From: Gordius sp. MW1
Taxonomy: Eukaryota > Nematomorpha > Gordioida > Gordea > Gordiidae
Assembly: GCA_964036665.1 (NCBI GenBank)
Contig: OZ038527.1
Coordinates: forward strand, 8,277,835-8,341,834
DNA: 64,000 nucleotides
Direction: 5' to 3'
Shown here: positions 9,960 to 22,470 of the stretch, in pieces
How positions within the stretch are numbered: position 1 is the first letter of the stretch
Layout: each line of letters opens with the position of its first letter
Translations under genes and position numbers: made by a program
The notes under the pieces: model-generated
Database searches by the model: none
The model's input: the letters and a program-made list of their open reading frames with translations, nothing else
What the model was told of the DNA's origin: nothing

Positions 9960-12736
9960 TCATTCCGATGCTTCTGTCATCAATCGAGATCCATATATGC
10001 GAGCCAAGTTGATGATGGGTATTTCAAAGGTCAGGGTCAAGGGGATGGCTATGACCAGGGTCAGTCCGGACAAGACTATGCAAGCTAGGGCGAAATGGGT
10101 GTGTGTAAAGTAGAGAGCGACTCTAAGGCATTGGTAAAGGGTCAGCACGACCAATGGGTGCACGAGGTAAGCTGCGTACGTTAGATTACTGATAGGAATC
10201 CAGCATTTTGCCTTAATGATTCGGCTCGTCGATTTACCGTTGTGTAGGAGCCATAGTATGCCTATCAAGCCGATAGCCCAGGCGGCATGAGATAGGGAGT
10301 TGTAAAAGGCGGCCCCAAGGCGAGTGAAACCGTCTGGCGGGTAGTCTAAAGTTAGCAAGTCGTATCTGAGAACGTAAACTAGCGTGGCTATGAGGCTGAG
10401 CCATATAGCCCAGGCGGCGGCTCGCTTAGCTCGGTTGCTGGTATGGGCGCGCCCGACCCTAAACCAACCCCGCCTCAGCTTAGACCACGTGATGACATTT
10501 TCTAGCCCGGGCACGGGTCCAAATTCTCGATCTTCGTCGTAGAGTGCGGCCGAGTCTTGGGAAAAGTGGTAAACGTAGCAACCGAAGAGCAAACCTATTA
10601 GATAGGGAGCCATACGGACGTAGGGACGGATGTAGTAATCATAGAAGTAAGGCGCCAACAAGGGGTCGTACAGGGAAAAAGTGGCCCTAAAACATAAAGT
10701 TAGGTTCGTTATATATTAAGCAAACTATTTATGATTATGATTGTGTATTAATGAGAAATCGAATGAAAAGGATAAATTTAAAAACGCAAGCTAAATAAAA
10801 ATGTAAAACGAAATTATAAATAGTTGAAAAAAAAAACCAAAAGTTAAAAATACTTTATACAGTTTATTTAGTGAGATAATAAAACGATGTTTATAAGAAA
10901 TAATTGTTTTTAGAAAAACGTTTGTTACCTATATCTATTAACGTAACTCAGGGCAAAGCTGGCGCTTATAGTGGCTACCATGAAATGCGCCACTACGACG
11001 GTGCCTAGCGTGGGTGAACGCTTGAACAGGGATATGAGTAGCGGTGCGAAGAGGAAAAATTGAGCTTCGATAGCCAAGTACCAGGTCCAGGGTAGGCAAG
11101 CTTGGGCAGAACGCACGAAATTGTTGATGTACAGGAGGTTGGTCCACCAATTCGATCTACAATTGCAATCCAGACCCTGATCTGGTTGAGCTTGGGAGAG
11201 CCAAAATGGACCTGACCCGATATACGGTCCAAAAGTGACGACGTAAGTTATGACCGCGGCGTACAGCGGTGTAAATCGCGCGAAGCGATAAACGTAAGCG
11301 GAAACCCAGGAGAGAGCGCCGTTTAACGCTCGGTTTGGTCGCGCTAAAGCAGAAGCGGCGGCGAGGCCGGATACGAATAGGAAGGTGTCTATGGCGAAGG
11401 TGGCCCCATTCAAGGTTAGGAATGGAATGGTCGTAGATTGACGCTCCATGTCGGCAGCGTTAGCGGTGTAAGCTGGAGCCAGGGCGTAAACTTGAGCGCA
11501 CATGAGCCAGAGCAAGCTACACGCTCTGAAAGCTGGGATGGCCGAGTCGAGAGAACGGGAAAATTCGCTAGCGTTGGCGTTATCGTCGTCGGTAGGGCGC
11601 AGGGGCAGAAAATCGGCAACGGTTTCGTCGCGCTTAAGCAGGAGCGTCATATTGCGAAGGGGCGATAGGCAGGCCGTTAGGTTGCGAGCGTGACGCTCGA
11701 TCGGGTGGTGGTGGGTAGATTCTGTGCGACGCGAATCGGTAGCCAATAATATGTCAGTGTCTTGTTCGCTGGGTCGAAGCGTAACTAGTCGCTTGCGACA
11801 TTCGGGCAGGACTCGATCCCAAAATAGGGCGGCGGCGAGGGTTAAAAACGCGGTGCCAAAAGCTAATACTCCGACGATGGTATCTATTCTTTTGCGTCGC
11901 TCCGCCGTTTTGACTTGCTGCGACGGGTCGTAAATCGCGGGTATGATGGGGATGGTTGCGTTAGGGGTGCCAGAAGCGGGCACCGGAGCGCTCCACCACG
12001 TAATAGTTTTATTTGTGGAGTCAAAGCAAGCCACTCGAGCCACTAAAGGTCTGTCGAGTGGGTTAGTACCGTGACGGCGATTGGCGAAGCTTAGAACGGA
12101 CCAAGCCCGAGCGGCCACAAATTCCGCTAAGAGAGCCACGTCCAGCGGACTACAAGCGGCGGGCAAACAAGAGCCGTGGTAGTAATATTGCCCGGGGACG
12201 CGATAAAATATGGGCGCAAAAGCTCGGGCGGTCGACCAAGCGGCAAATCGAGTGGAAGCGGCGGCGCCCCAAACGCTCCGAGAAACGTCCAAAGCTATGG
12301 AACAATAGGCTGGGGCCGTGCGCGATCGTGCGAACCATGGCATTGGCGCGTGCGAGTCATTGTGACCGGTCCAAAAGGTGCTAGCGTTGAGGCATTGATC
12401 GTAGGAGCCAAAAGCGAATAAATTACCGCCCATTAGACCGGCCGGTATTTTACCGCTCGCGTCAAGCATGGCTCGAGCCCAAGGAGAAGGTGATAGGAGT
12501 AGGGCTAGCAAAAAGGATCTTAAATCCGATTTACATGGCGGACTCAAAAGATTTAGTGAATTTTGATTAGTTGAGTTTTGGGTCGAATTTTGAAAGTCGT
12601 AGCTATGAGGAGGAGCAGGCTCATCGATTAATATGTCGTAGTATTGGTGAAGCAGACTCAAGAAATCGGTTGGTTCCCCGCCGTTTCGCAAAACGCAGGC
12701 GGACAGCCATATTATGAGGAGTAATAGCTTATTCAT
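9960..12736 (-). CDS. Acyltransferase-3 membrane protein, NRF-6/NDG-4 type (gene A)
   Basis: Two exons, 12736-10929 and 10686-9960, joined in frame (phase 2), give 844 residues. The start ATG opens a signal peptide (MNKLLLLIIWLSACVLR). Next is the extracellular cysteine-bearing NRF domain (LDASGKIPAGLMGGNLFAFG, SYDQC, GSCLPAACSPLDV). A single membrane pass follows, then the multi-pass acyltransferase-3 domain with GPYIGSGPFW, WWTNLLYINN, WTWYLAIEAQFF and, near the C-terminus, SNLTYAAYLVHP. The family moves acyl groups across membranes; worm members affect lipid and drug uptake. The histidine normally found in the first acyltransferase helix (GH or AH in genes B and C) is Gln here (LLWLMCAQVY), so catalysis may be lost. 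The coding sequence is strongly GC-rich compared with genes B and C. Same strand as gene B, about 5 kb away. Confidence 0.9.
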
Positions 12737-14595
12737 TTTTATTTAGCTTCACCTGGCATACAATGATTATGGTGGAATCGTATTCGCTATTGGATAAATA
12801 AATCTATAGAAAATGCTTTTCAATATTTAAAAATATAATATATCCCAAGATCGAGCTATGTATAAGTCAATCTTGTTTGTAAAAATACGAAGAAATGTTA
12901 AAGAATAGATGTCTATTTTTAAATTTTATTATGCATTATTAGAAACAATGAGAAACGGTGAGTCAAGGCTTTATAACGAAACAATTAATCATTGCACAAA
13001 ACTTTAGATTTGATATTTAAATAAGCCTACCAAAAACAATCTTCAACATTTACTATAAAAATTATTTGGTGTACAGGGGTTTAAATAAATCAATATAATT
13101 GTTTTGACTATAATATACTTGCTATGTGTTAAACCATTTAGGTTGCCAAATATAAAGCCAGCAATTATTCAAAAGGTCAACACATACTCACAAATTTCTA
13201 CCCATAAACATCTCAAGTAACATAAAGCTTTAATGACATTTTTAAATTAAATTATAAATACCATTATCAAACCAGCTAGCTAATTTGATTAAATTCTCAA
13301 GCTGCCACTAAAAAACTAAAACCCATACCCTTGAAATGTGCAATTATTTTTGGCAACACTATAATTAAAGTTGTTGAATGATATTAAAAATTATTATAAT
13401 AATGTTATTATTCACAAAAAATTCTTCAAGTTAGTAAAATACTACTATTCAGTTTCAAACAAATGTAAAATTTTGCAGAAATAACAGGTCTCTTAGAAAT
13501 CTTTGTGTTCATTATTTATTTGATTCGGAGGACAAATATGTTCTAACCATTTTGGTAAACATGCATTATATGTGCATAAATAGATGGTTCAAATACAAAT
13601 TAATTTCTAAAATAAATTGTCTAGGAAGAGATTCCCTTTCTTACCAAAAAAATATATTATAATATAAAATTAAAATACTAAAATTAATTTAAACAATCCT
13701 TACAATTATTTAGAACAAGCTAAACATACACATCCACTTAACATTAAAGAGTTAGCCAAATTAATTAATAAATGCTATCTCGATAAACCAAAAAAAGCTT
13801 TTATTGGCCAAACATAAATTTAAAACATGTTAAAAATTTGGAGGCCAAGTTATTTGGGACTTAAAGAGTCTGGATCTAGCAAGGCTACTAACTAAATGCA
13901 ATTTTTTGTCACCATTACTTGAATATTGCAAAAGAATAAGATTTGAACTGACAGGAACATCTATATTAATTATCATAAAAAGTTTTAAAGATCATTTACA
14001 ATAATAAATAAACAATTGACAAATGTTGTTATGCTCATCCACTTTTCTAAAAACATACTCCTTTTCAAAGTAATCGAATACTGTTATGCTATTAATGCAA
14101 TTTATCATTATTTAATTTTTAAACTTGGGATTTTTGCATTCCAATGGCTGTCTAAAATTAAAGTGCAAAGAAAAGACTTAATGCATGCAAATGAAATTCC
14201 CAACAAGCTACAAAATTTTTTAAAAAACATTTTTTTATTAAGTATTCACATTACTAAAACTTAATTTTTATACTAACAAATTATATTAGCGTCAAATTAC
14301 CCTAGCATGGCATGGCTTTTACTATTATTATAAACTATAAAAATTATTAAAAAGTTGTTGATTATTATTCTTCACAAAAACATAATTAAATAATTTAATC
14401 ATCAAGAATATATGCATAATTCAATAAAAATAAATTATATAATGAACTCAGGCATTTTTTGGCAGAAATAATATGATTATAAAGACATGGTCTAAAAACA
14501 AAAATTTACTTAAATCTGTTATCTACAAGTCACTCAATGACAAGTTGGTACACGTTTACACATACCATACAACCATTATACAACATGCATACAAC
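12737..14595. other. AT-rich intergenic DNA, nothing supported
   Basis: No coding, RNA or clear repeat signal was recognised. The open frame near 14016-14264 is short and AT-biased, with no domain. Confidence 0.6.
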
Positions 14596-14901
14596 CATAG
14601 GCTAAAACTAGAGACTGCCGAACAGCTGATTTTTACCATTGAAATCAGTCAGACACCAAAATAGCTGCCATTTTGTAGGAAAAACTCAGTAACAGGTATA
14701 TTTATACTTTTCCAGGATAAAATATTGAAGAAAATAAATAAGACTAATAGCTTATTCATAAATTAAAAAAAAATAAGTAGATTAGAACAATAAATTTTGC
14801 TGAATTCTATTGTTTGGTTACAATTTCCCACAATATGGCGGTTGCTATATTTGCTGTAAAATTATCAGCTGTTCGGCAGTCTATGGTTTTATTAGTCTAT
14901 G
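14596..14901. mobile_element. hAT-like MITE with ACTGCCGAACAGCTGA ends, copy 1
   Basis: This 306-bp element is flanked by an exact 8-bp duplication CATACAAC (14588-14595 and 14902-14909). The right terminus reads, inverted, CATAGACTAATAAAACCATAG, continuing into AGACTGCCGAACAGCTGA; the left terminus is a slightly diverged version. The open frame 14473-14664 runs into the left end and is not a gene. A second copy lies near 34740-34978. Confidence 0.85.
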
Positions 14902-14909
14902 CATACAAC

Positions 14910-15516
14910 TGAGAGTGGTCGTATTAATTACGTCCCTTTGAGTGAGTTTATAGTAGCATTTTATAAAGAAAAAAATAGTAGTTACTACAGTAGCCTAAAC
15001 TGCTATTATTTAGTGATGGTGCAAGCCCAATGGGTCTATCGTATGGACATAATGACCGAATCTGCTAAATAATGCTTGTGGTGCTTAAGACATTAATTAT
15101 TTCTGATTACAATATTAACCATATATATTTTTTATGCTAATTAGAGCTCCTAATAAGCTTTAGCAATTATATAAAAGCATTAGCGCTAAATTGTAGTACT
15201 AGGACGCGCCGACAAATTACCTTTTTATTTATTGTTTTTAATTTGTGTACAATGTTATTAAATGATCTCTAAGCTTTATGATGACTCCTATGATAAAAGT
15301 GGAATCTTATTCTTATCTTTTAATTTCTTCTCAAAATCCATATCCTATCTTGTTTACCACGAGCAAGCATATGCCTTTGATGATTTATTTTTATCGTACT
15401 TATTTTCTTATTCCATATAATTCTATTCTACTAAAAATTTCTTATAATTGTTAGTATATTTAACCTATAATTCCAAGAGCATCAAAAATATTAATATTTT
15501 AAACAAAATCAATAAT
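14910..15516. other. AT-rich intergenic DNA, nothing supported
   Basis: No open frame with a domain and no repeat family was recognised here. Confidence 0.6.
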
Positions 15517-15524
15517 ATTAACCA

Positions 15525-15692
15525 TGGGCGTAGCCAGGTTTGGGATTAGGGGGGGGGGGGGGGGTGACGTTAAAAGGTTCAATTAGGGGGGGGGGGGGCA
15601 AAACATAAAAATTTATAATTTTTAAGGCTTTTTGCATTGAAAATTTTGTTTTCGCCATTTAGGGGGGGGGGGCCGCCCCCCTGGCTACGCCC
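15525..15692. mobile_element. GGGCGTAGCC-family MITE, copy 3
   Basis: The element is bounded by TGGGCGTAGCCAGG and CCTGGCTACGCCC and flanked by an exact 8-bp duplication ATTAACCA (15517-15524, 15693-15700). It has uninterrupted G tracts of 15 or more, typical of the younger subfamily in this window. Confidence 0.85.
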
Positions 15693-15700
15693 ATTAACCA

Positions 15701-17329
15701 AGGTTGATAAAAATGACTAGAAACTTATTTGAGATATAAAAAATGAAGGGATTATTTAACTTTTGGGCAGAGTACAAGAGATAAATGGTGACTAAGCTAC
15801 AAAAGTTAAAACTAAGAATAGGTCTATTTCAATCGAATAATTTCACTTTATCTAGTTACTAGGCTAATATTAGTAGCAAAAATAATTAAAATCATGCGCT
15901 GGGAAAGTAATTCCAGTGTGCTAACCACATTAGATTTTACGATGACAGAAAATCCGATGTATATGAGACAGATTAAATGGTCAAAAAGATTAGCATAAAA
16001 TAAAAATCTCAGAGATGACCCTTTAATATAAATGTGTAATGGACAACATTTTAATTTTAAAATTTTTATATTTTTAAGTGAATAATTAAAACATATTACT
16101 GTCTATGTAGTTGATTAAAGTCATTCTTTATTTTAATATAAGTTTTTAAAATAAAGGACTTTAACCATTTTTAGATATAGACAGACGTTAAATGTCGGTG
16201 TTCAATAAACTATCTACGTGTCTTAAATTATATTCATCTCGTCTTGAATAGTATTTTTTAAGATCATAAATGGCCGCTTTTTATTTATCTTAGATTTATA
16301 CCAAAGGAGATTTTGTACTTAGAAGGTATTTCTTATGATTGATCCTACTGGGTGACATATGTTTTACTATTATTTTAATAATATTGATGAGTCTGTAGTA
16401 TTGTAAATTTTCTTTTATTCGCCCCTAGCCTAGCTTTATTTTTCATTTTGATCGGGTCCAAATTTTTTACTTTTTAGCCGACGTCTTTTTTAATTCGCAG
16501 CTAATTCATTGAAATCTTGTATAATATAATAAAGAAATCGTTTGCTTAACAAATAAATTTGATAAAAGAATTAAAAATCTTTGTTTCAATACAGTTTAAT
16601 TTCCTAATTTTTTTAATATAAAAATGTAACTTTAAGATTATAGTTTTTATTTAATGATTCAAAATCAAAAATCCATGTTAAATTATTATATTATTTTAAG
16701 GTTTCAATAGCTATTTTAAATATATTTATAAAAGTATATTTAAACAAAATTTAGAATATTGAAAACACAATAATTACTCCAGGGTTAAGGAGCAACTATA
16801 AGTTATTCTAAACAAACTAGCCCTTTATTTTAAAGTTGGGTCATTTAAAAAAATTACTTTAAATCGATTATCGACTTTGGCTTGCTTCTATGGGCTTAGG
16901 CTTCGAGTCGAGCTAGCCTAGACGTCAATATTTTGTTTATCTTGTCTAGTGCGCCCGGAAACTTCTTAAGCCAGGTCGGGTCACCCGTGCAAGACTCTAA
17001 ACGGCACACAGGGTGCCTAAACATTAAGACATGTATATTTAAACTTAGCATAATTAAAATATTGATACTACTATATCTAAGCAAATTTTCACCACTTAGC
17101 TAGAAAATATAATGTATCGCGTTTATAAAGTATGGGTCTTATCTTATTGTACTTCTTTTGTTCAGAGGCAGATAATGTGAAATTTTTATCTCAACGCTGC
17201 GAATTTAATCAATGGCCTGCTAATAATTTCGTGATATTAATCAAATTAAGTCAAAATTTTACGGGAAAAATTAAATGTTGCAATATTGGACAATTTTGGC
17301 ATGTAAGGGAGATTTTAGATTAAGACATT
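15701..17329. other. AT-rich intergenic DNA, nothing supported
   Basis: Short open frames at 16896-17084 (-) and 17132-17323 (+) lack domains and splice context. A somewhat GC-richer patch lies near 16880-17010 but carries no recognisable signal. Confidence 0.55.
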
Positions 17330-17525
17330 TATCACGGTTGATGTATTTTTATTCGTGTCCAATTTTTTGGCTGCAGCTAGAGTGCCCCATGAATTAGATT
17401 ATGCCAAGACATTATCAAGCCTTGGTTCAAATACGCTCTCAATAGAATAGCTAGACTTACCCCGCTCTACGAAAGTTTATTAATTTCCATACTGGCGCCT
17501 TACGTAGGCTCTGCAGCCCATCCGT
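17330..17525 (+). pseudogene. Truncated acyltransferase-3 fragment, inverted relative of gene B
   Basis: On the + strand the bases encode pieces closely matching gene B's membrane region: FLFVS.FLAAA, VPHEL, then after a frame shift the equivalent of ALNRIARLTPLY, ending around LAPYVGSA. At least one indel breaks the frame and no flanking exons are present. Gene B is on the opposite strand about 2.5 kb away, so this is a partial inverted duplication, not an exon of gene B. Not expected to make protein. Confidence 0.8.
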
Positions 17526-17925
17526 TCAATTAAGCATGATAAGGCTAGGCCTCACACATTACACTAGACTTGAAGGCGATAATTTATATGTATTTAAAAA
17601 AATTTAATCAACACAATGTTTATTAATACATAAAAAATTATGATCCAATCTTTGTATCCATAGAGTAAGACATGATTCTATAAAAATAAATGAATAACAA
17701 TTGCACAAAATATAAATTATATTGATCGATGATTAATGTGTTTCTTAAAATATGATATTACATCTTAAACATCTTAAAAATAAAGAATGAATAATACCAA
17801 TAATATTGTCATAAAATAAATACAAGGTTGCGATTGATTGATCCCATATTCTCAAAAGCTGAACATGCATTTTTTAAAAAGACAACAATTCAAATTTATA
17901 AGCATGTATAAAAAAATTCAAATGA

Positions 17926-20900
17926 TCAATTTATTTTCTTATAATCTTTGGTATAGAGACTTAACTTAGCAAGATTTCTAAATGGGATTTCGATAAATAA
18001 AGTAGGTAAAAAAGCTAAAACGTATGATAAAATAGAAAAGTTCATAAAAAACAGAAAAGAAGTAATTGAGGTGGAATAATTTGGGGTCCTGAGTTGTCTG
18101 TAAATAATTTGCATTAAAAGTGGATGTATAAGGTACGTAGCATAATTTAAATTGCTGAATGGTATCCAAATAGGTGAAGATAATACTTTTCTAAATACAC
18201 CATAGTTTGATGAGTCACCCATGAGTATTTGATCAATAAAAAGGTAGAGGATTAAACTCCAAATAGGCCTATAAAGGGCTGTAGTGATTGTACCGATTAA
18301 GGCCGATAAAAAAGGCAGAGGGACGATGGTCAGGTTAAATACCCTAAAGCATTAAAATATCTTATATAAATAAGGACTTATAAAAAAATATATAAATGAA
18401 TCTTCAAACAGCAATATTCGCAATATTATACATAATAATTAATTTTTTTATTCTTATTGTATACTTGATCAAGGCTGACCAAACAAAAGTGGGCATGAAT
18501 ATTGAGAAGGCTACGGCAGGTAGGATAAAATTAGTTTGCTTAATTTTAAAATAATTCGATGATTTTGAATGGTCTAAAGTGAGATAACTCTCTAAAAGAG
18601 GACTGCTTTTTGGGGGTTTTGCAATGTAATGCTCGCAACCAAGAAGTAGGCCCATTAAAAATGGCACCATCCGAACATGAGGTTTGATGTAAAATTTGTT
18701 GAAAAAATCGGGCATAATAATTCCATTCTGTTTAGCCATAGAACTAAAAAATATTATGAAAACTATAAGTCGATAGACATTTTATATTAATAAATCAAAA
18801 TTAGCGATTAAAATAACGCATAAAATTATATATTCTACTTTAAACCCGATGTTATAAATTTTTTTGTATAAAATGTTAATCTGTTCACAGTCTTAAAATA
18901 ATTTTTATTTTGCCTAATATATAAACCCATTTTATACTGGATTGTTATAAGACAACTCTATACCTTATCAAGCGCTAAACTATTAATTTAAAAACCAGGT
19001 AAGATATACAGTCATAACCATTTAATTGCAAAGCCTTGGACCCGTAAAAAATCGCGATTAACCGATATTTTGTGATTAAACGATGGAAATAAAAGTATAT
19101 GTACATTATTTTAAATATTCATTTCTTACGCTTCGCAATAAAACGATATTTTATATAATTGTTGATTTAAGGACTCGAAAATATTTGTGAATATCCGATA
19201 TAGTACTGTTAAGCGATTTGTCAATAAACGATGTTTTTGTTAATATTATCGTTTAAAAAAAACAAAATGGCGGTTAACTTCGCGAAAGATTTTCGCGATG
19301 ATCCGATTTGCGATTAAGAAGTTTCGTATGTATATCATGTATTAAAGCTACATTTTTACGAATGAACCATTTTAATCTAAAACAAATGAAAATTCTTATA
19401 GAAAAAAACGGATCTCGAACCAACGATTAAAATGACAAATAATAGGGTCTTTTTTCTAACACAATTCATGTTGATCCTTAAATTATAGTATCACATTAAA
19501 ATTTTAACATAAAAGTGATTCAAAAATTTTCGTAGCACTAAATAAATAAATGGCACTAAGATTACTTATAGCCATTCCTATAACTCAGGAATAAGTTGCA
19601 GCACACGGTGGAGGTAATAGTTAAAATCAAGGCTGCACGCCCTCTATCGGTGTTGCGGGCAAATATTCTCACAAAAATTGGCACCAGTATTATATGATAT
19701 TGGAAATCGGCTGCGATGTACCATGTCCAAGGGGCGCATAATTTTTCGCATCCAACCACGTTATTAAGAAAAAGAAAATTTGTCCACCAATGGGTCTGGC
19801 ATGGGGGATACAGACCACCAATGTTAGGAGCAGGCCAAAATGGGCCAGAGCCTATGTAAGGCGCCAGAAATATTATGAAAATTAATAAACTTTGGTAGAG
19901 CGGGGTAAGTCTGGCTATTCTATTGAGAGCGTATTTGAGCCAAGGCTTGATAATGGTCTTGTCATAAGCTAATTCATGGGGCACTGTAGCTGCAGCCAAA
20001 AAACCGGACACGAATAAAAATACATCAACCGTTATAAAGCCGAAATAGAGAAATGATAGGATGGATGATAACGGGTCTTGAACATGATTTTCTTGCCCTT
20101 TAGAATCGATATTAGCATCAGCTGCATTACGTACGTAATGCAGGCCGAACCCAAAACTATGACCTCTAATAATGTGGATCATGCATAAAACGCGAATGCC
20201 GTAGAATATGTCCAACTTCCTTGACATTTGTCTTTCGCCCTTTAAAGCAGGGGAGTCAAGTTCACCACTCCAGAATTCGAAACATCTAGAACCGAAAAGA
20301 ATGCTTAAATTTTTGACGGGAGAAAAACAGTCAATCAATCTTGCATATTTAGGATTAGAACGAAATATATCAATGAATCTCGTATCCAAGGCCAACCCGA
20401 ATAGGGCTAACGCCACAAAAATTGCAAAATAGCTTATAGCTATCGTCAAACTTGTCTTTTTAATCTTTTTCTCCCTCGTTATATCTTTTTCGGTATAGCT
20501 TACATTGTTGCGAAAATAATTATACCCGATCGCCGTGATTTCTCCGTCCGCACCCTTATAGCTGCAAACTACCTCATCGACTTTGAGTAATTTTGCATTT
20601 TTGGTGAGGTGCGTAAAATCTTGTAAAACTTTAACATGACATTCAGTGAGTATGGATAGAGCCATATAAGTGAGGGCAAGCGCATCGATAGGGTGACAAG
20701 TTGAGGGCAGGCACCAGCCCTGATAATAATTGATACCGGGTATAGAGGGGGGTAAGGGAAAATCTTCTTTCATCGCTAGCAATTGTTCGCTGTAAAACTT
20801 TCCATAAAGGATCGGGCTTAAATCAACCGTTGCAGTACAATAAGTCGTTGAGTCTCCTCCTTGATTGAGGCATGCGTCGTAGGATCCTAAGGCAAAGAAA

Positions 20901-21196
20901 TTGCCAGAATTTAAGGATTCCGGTGGAAAATGACCGGTAAAATCAATTAATTTGGGGTTTTGAAATTGAACAATCGATTGTAGACAGCCTTTAGATATGG
21001 CATGGCGCGAGCCCTCGCCTGATTCGACTTGACAATTGGACTTAATGATTGCTGGCTGGAGTGGAAATAAATATTTTGCAATCGCCTCGATTAAAATATC
21101 GTTAGAATTATCCTGATTTTTTGATGTGAGCCGATTTGATGAAATTGTTAAAAACGTGCAAAAATTCAATAATAGGAATAAAAAATTGGTACTCAT
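17926..21196 (-). CDS. Acyltransferase-3 membrane protein, NRF-6/NDG-4 type (gene B)
   Basis: Three exons, 21196-19566, 18743-18465 and 18343-17926, all with GT/AG ends and each junction in phase 2, give 775 residues. The N-terminus is a signal peptide (MSTNFLFLLLNFCTFLTI). The NRF domain contains SGNFFALGSYDACLNQGG and GWCLPSTCHPIDALAL. After one membrane pass comes the acyltransferase-3 domain: IRVLCMIHIIRGHSFGFG keeps the conserved histidine, followed by VDVFLFVSGFLAAA, GSGPFWP, HWWTNFLFLNN and WTWYIAADFQYH. The last exon ends with SNLNYATYLIHPLLM and a basic tail. Predicted to transfer acyl groups at a membrane; the substrate is unknown. An extra intron splits the C-terminal part compared with genes A and C. 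Coding sequence is AT-rich like its surroundings. Confidence 0.92.
19010..19335. repeat. GATTAAACGATATTTT-rich repetitive patch inside gene B intron 1
   Basis: Within intron 1 of gene B several variants of CGATTAA(A/C)CGAT(A/G)TTTT recur on both sides of a central region that ends with TTCGCGAAAGATTTTCGCGA. This resembles a small degenerate DNA element, but I could not define termini or a duplication. Confidence 0.35.
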
Positions 21197-21584
21197 TTAA
21201 TTTTATAGGTTCGGCGCCCGTTAAGCTAAAATACTGATAGGTTGAAAATGTAAAAAAACACTGCGATGCCGATAGGCTTTTTGTCCTCATTCGCACAAGG
21301 TTCAATCAAGTTTATGTAAAGCTTGTCATGTGTGTTTACTATGTGAAATGTGCCATTATAATTAACCTGGTATATAATTCAAATAAATAAAAAGTACGCT
21401 TCAATTTATCATGGTGAACAACAATAACACTCTGTTTTTGAGTAGCAGGTTAATTAACTATCTTCATTTATCATCAAGATTATGTGGTTATGCAGCATAG
21501 GTCATTAATTTAATTTTGATATTATTCACGTGCGATAGATTAAGTTTTTATGCTTAGACGATGAATTGTGTTACTAGTTTTAGT

Positions 21585-21751
21585 CCTGGGCGTAGCCAGG
21601 TTTTGAATTGGGGGGGGGGGGGCGAAACGTTCAAAAGTTCAATCAGGGGGGGGGCAAAACATAATTTTATTTTTAATTTTTAAGGGTTTTTGCATTGAAA
21701 AAAAAAATTCGTCATGCCCCCCCCCTGCCCTCCCCCCTGGCTACGCCCATG
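21585..21751. mobile_element. GGGCGTAGCC-family MITE, copy 4
   Basis: Ends CCTGGGCGTAGCCAGG and CTGGCTACGCCCATG are flanked by near-identical octamers GTTTTAGT and GTTGTAGT. The interior matches copy 3, with the same G tract and a C tract on the other side. It lies about 390 bp upstream of the gene B start. Confidence 0.8.
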
Positions 21752-21759
21752 GTTGTAGT

Positions 21760-22462
21760 TATGCACCTTTTAGTAAATATCATAATGTGTACGACGAAAC
21801 GAAATACTAAACCCGGACATTAAAAGGGCACGAATTTCTGCACAAGTGGCTTACACAGTATTATATATTTTGGCCCCGAAACCCTGTAGTCATTGAATTA
21901 TCGTGTTTGATTTGAATAAAGAAATAAAGCTTGCACGCTTTATTAGGTTTTATTTAAAAACATTAAATTTAGGAGACTTCATCTATCATCAATAATTAAA
22001 AATAACAACTTAGTTCTAGATGTCATATTTTTTATAAAAAATATAATGCAAACTTAACTAGGGTTTTCATATTTTAATTAAGAAATCCTATTCTGATTAT
22101 ATAAAGTCGTTAACCATAAGAAAATGTATTTAAACCATTAGTGAGATGTTTACCATAAATATATGCAAGATGTACATTAGCTGATTAGAGAAAGATAAAA
22201 TTTTTGGAGATAAATTAACAAATTCCCTTCATTTAGCATATTAAAGGTGCATTTACACTTTTGTCGTCTGATCATTTACAATTTTAATCATTTTCCTTTA
22301 TTTCGATGCATTTTTAAAAATTAGACTTATACATATTGCTTTAATTAATTATAATTTGTGTAAGTAAAATACTAGTTTATTTATAAACAAAAAAATGTAT
22401 TTGTCGTGTACCTTTCCCCCTACCGTTGCATTTTTATCAATTTTATATATTCATATATAGGT
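21760..22462. other. AT-rich intergenic DNA, nothing supported
   Basis: No gene or defined repeat recognised between the MITE and the hAT-like element. Confidence 0.55.
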
Positions 22463-22470
22463 ACCCGAGG

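Noticed and set aside
11416-12421. Several open frames on both strands inside gene A
   Set aside because: GC-rich coding sequence leaves few stops in other frames; only the gene A frame has a signal peptide and family motifs.
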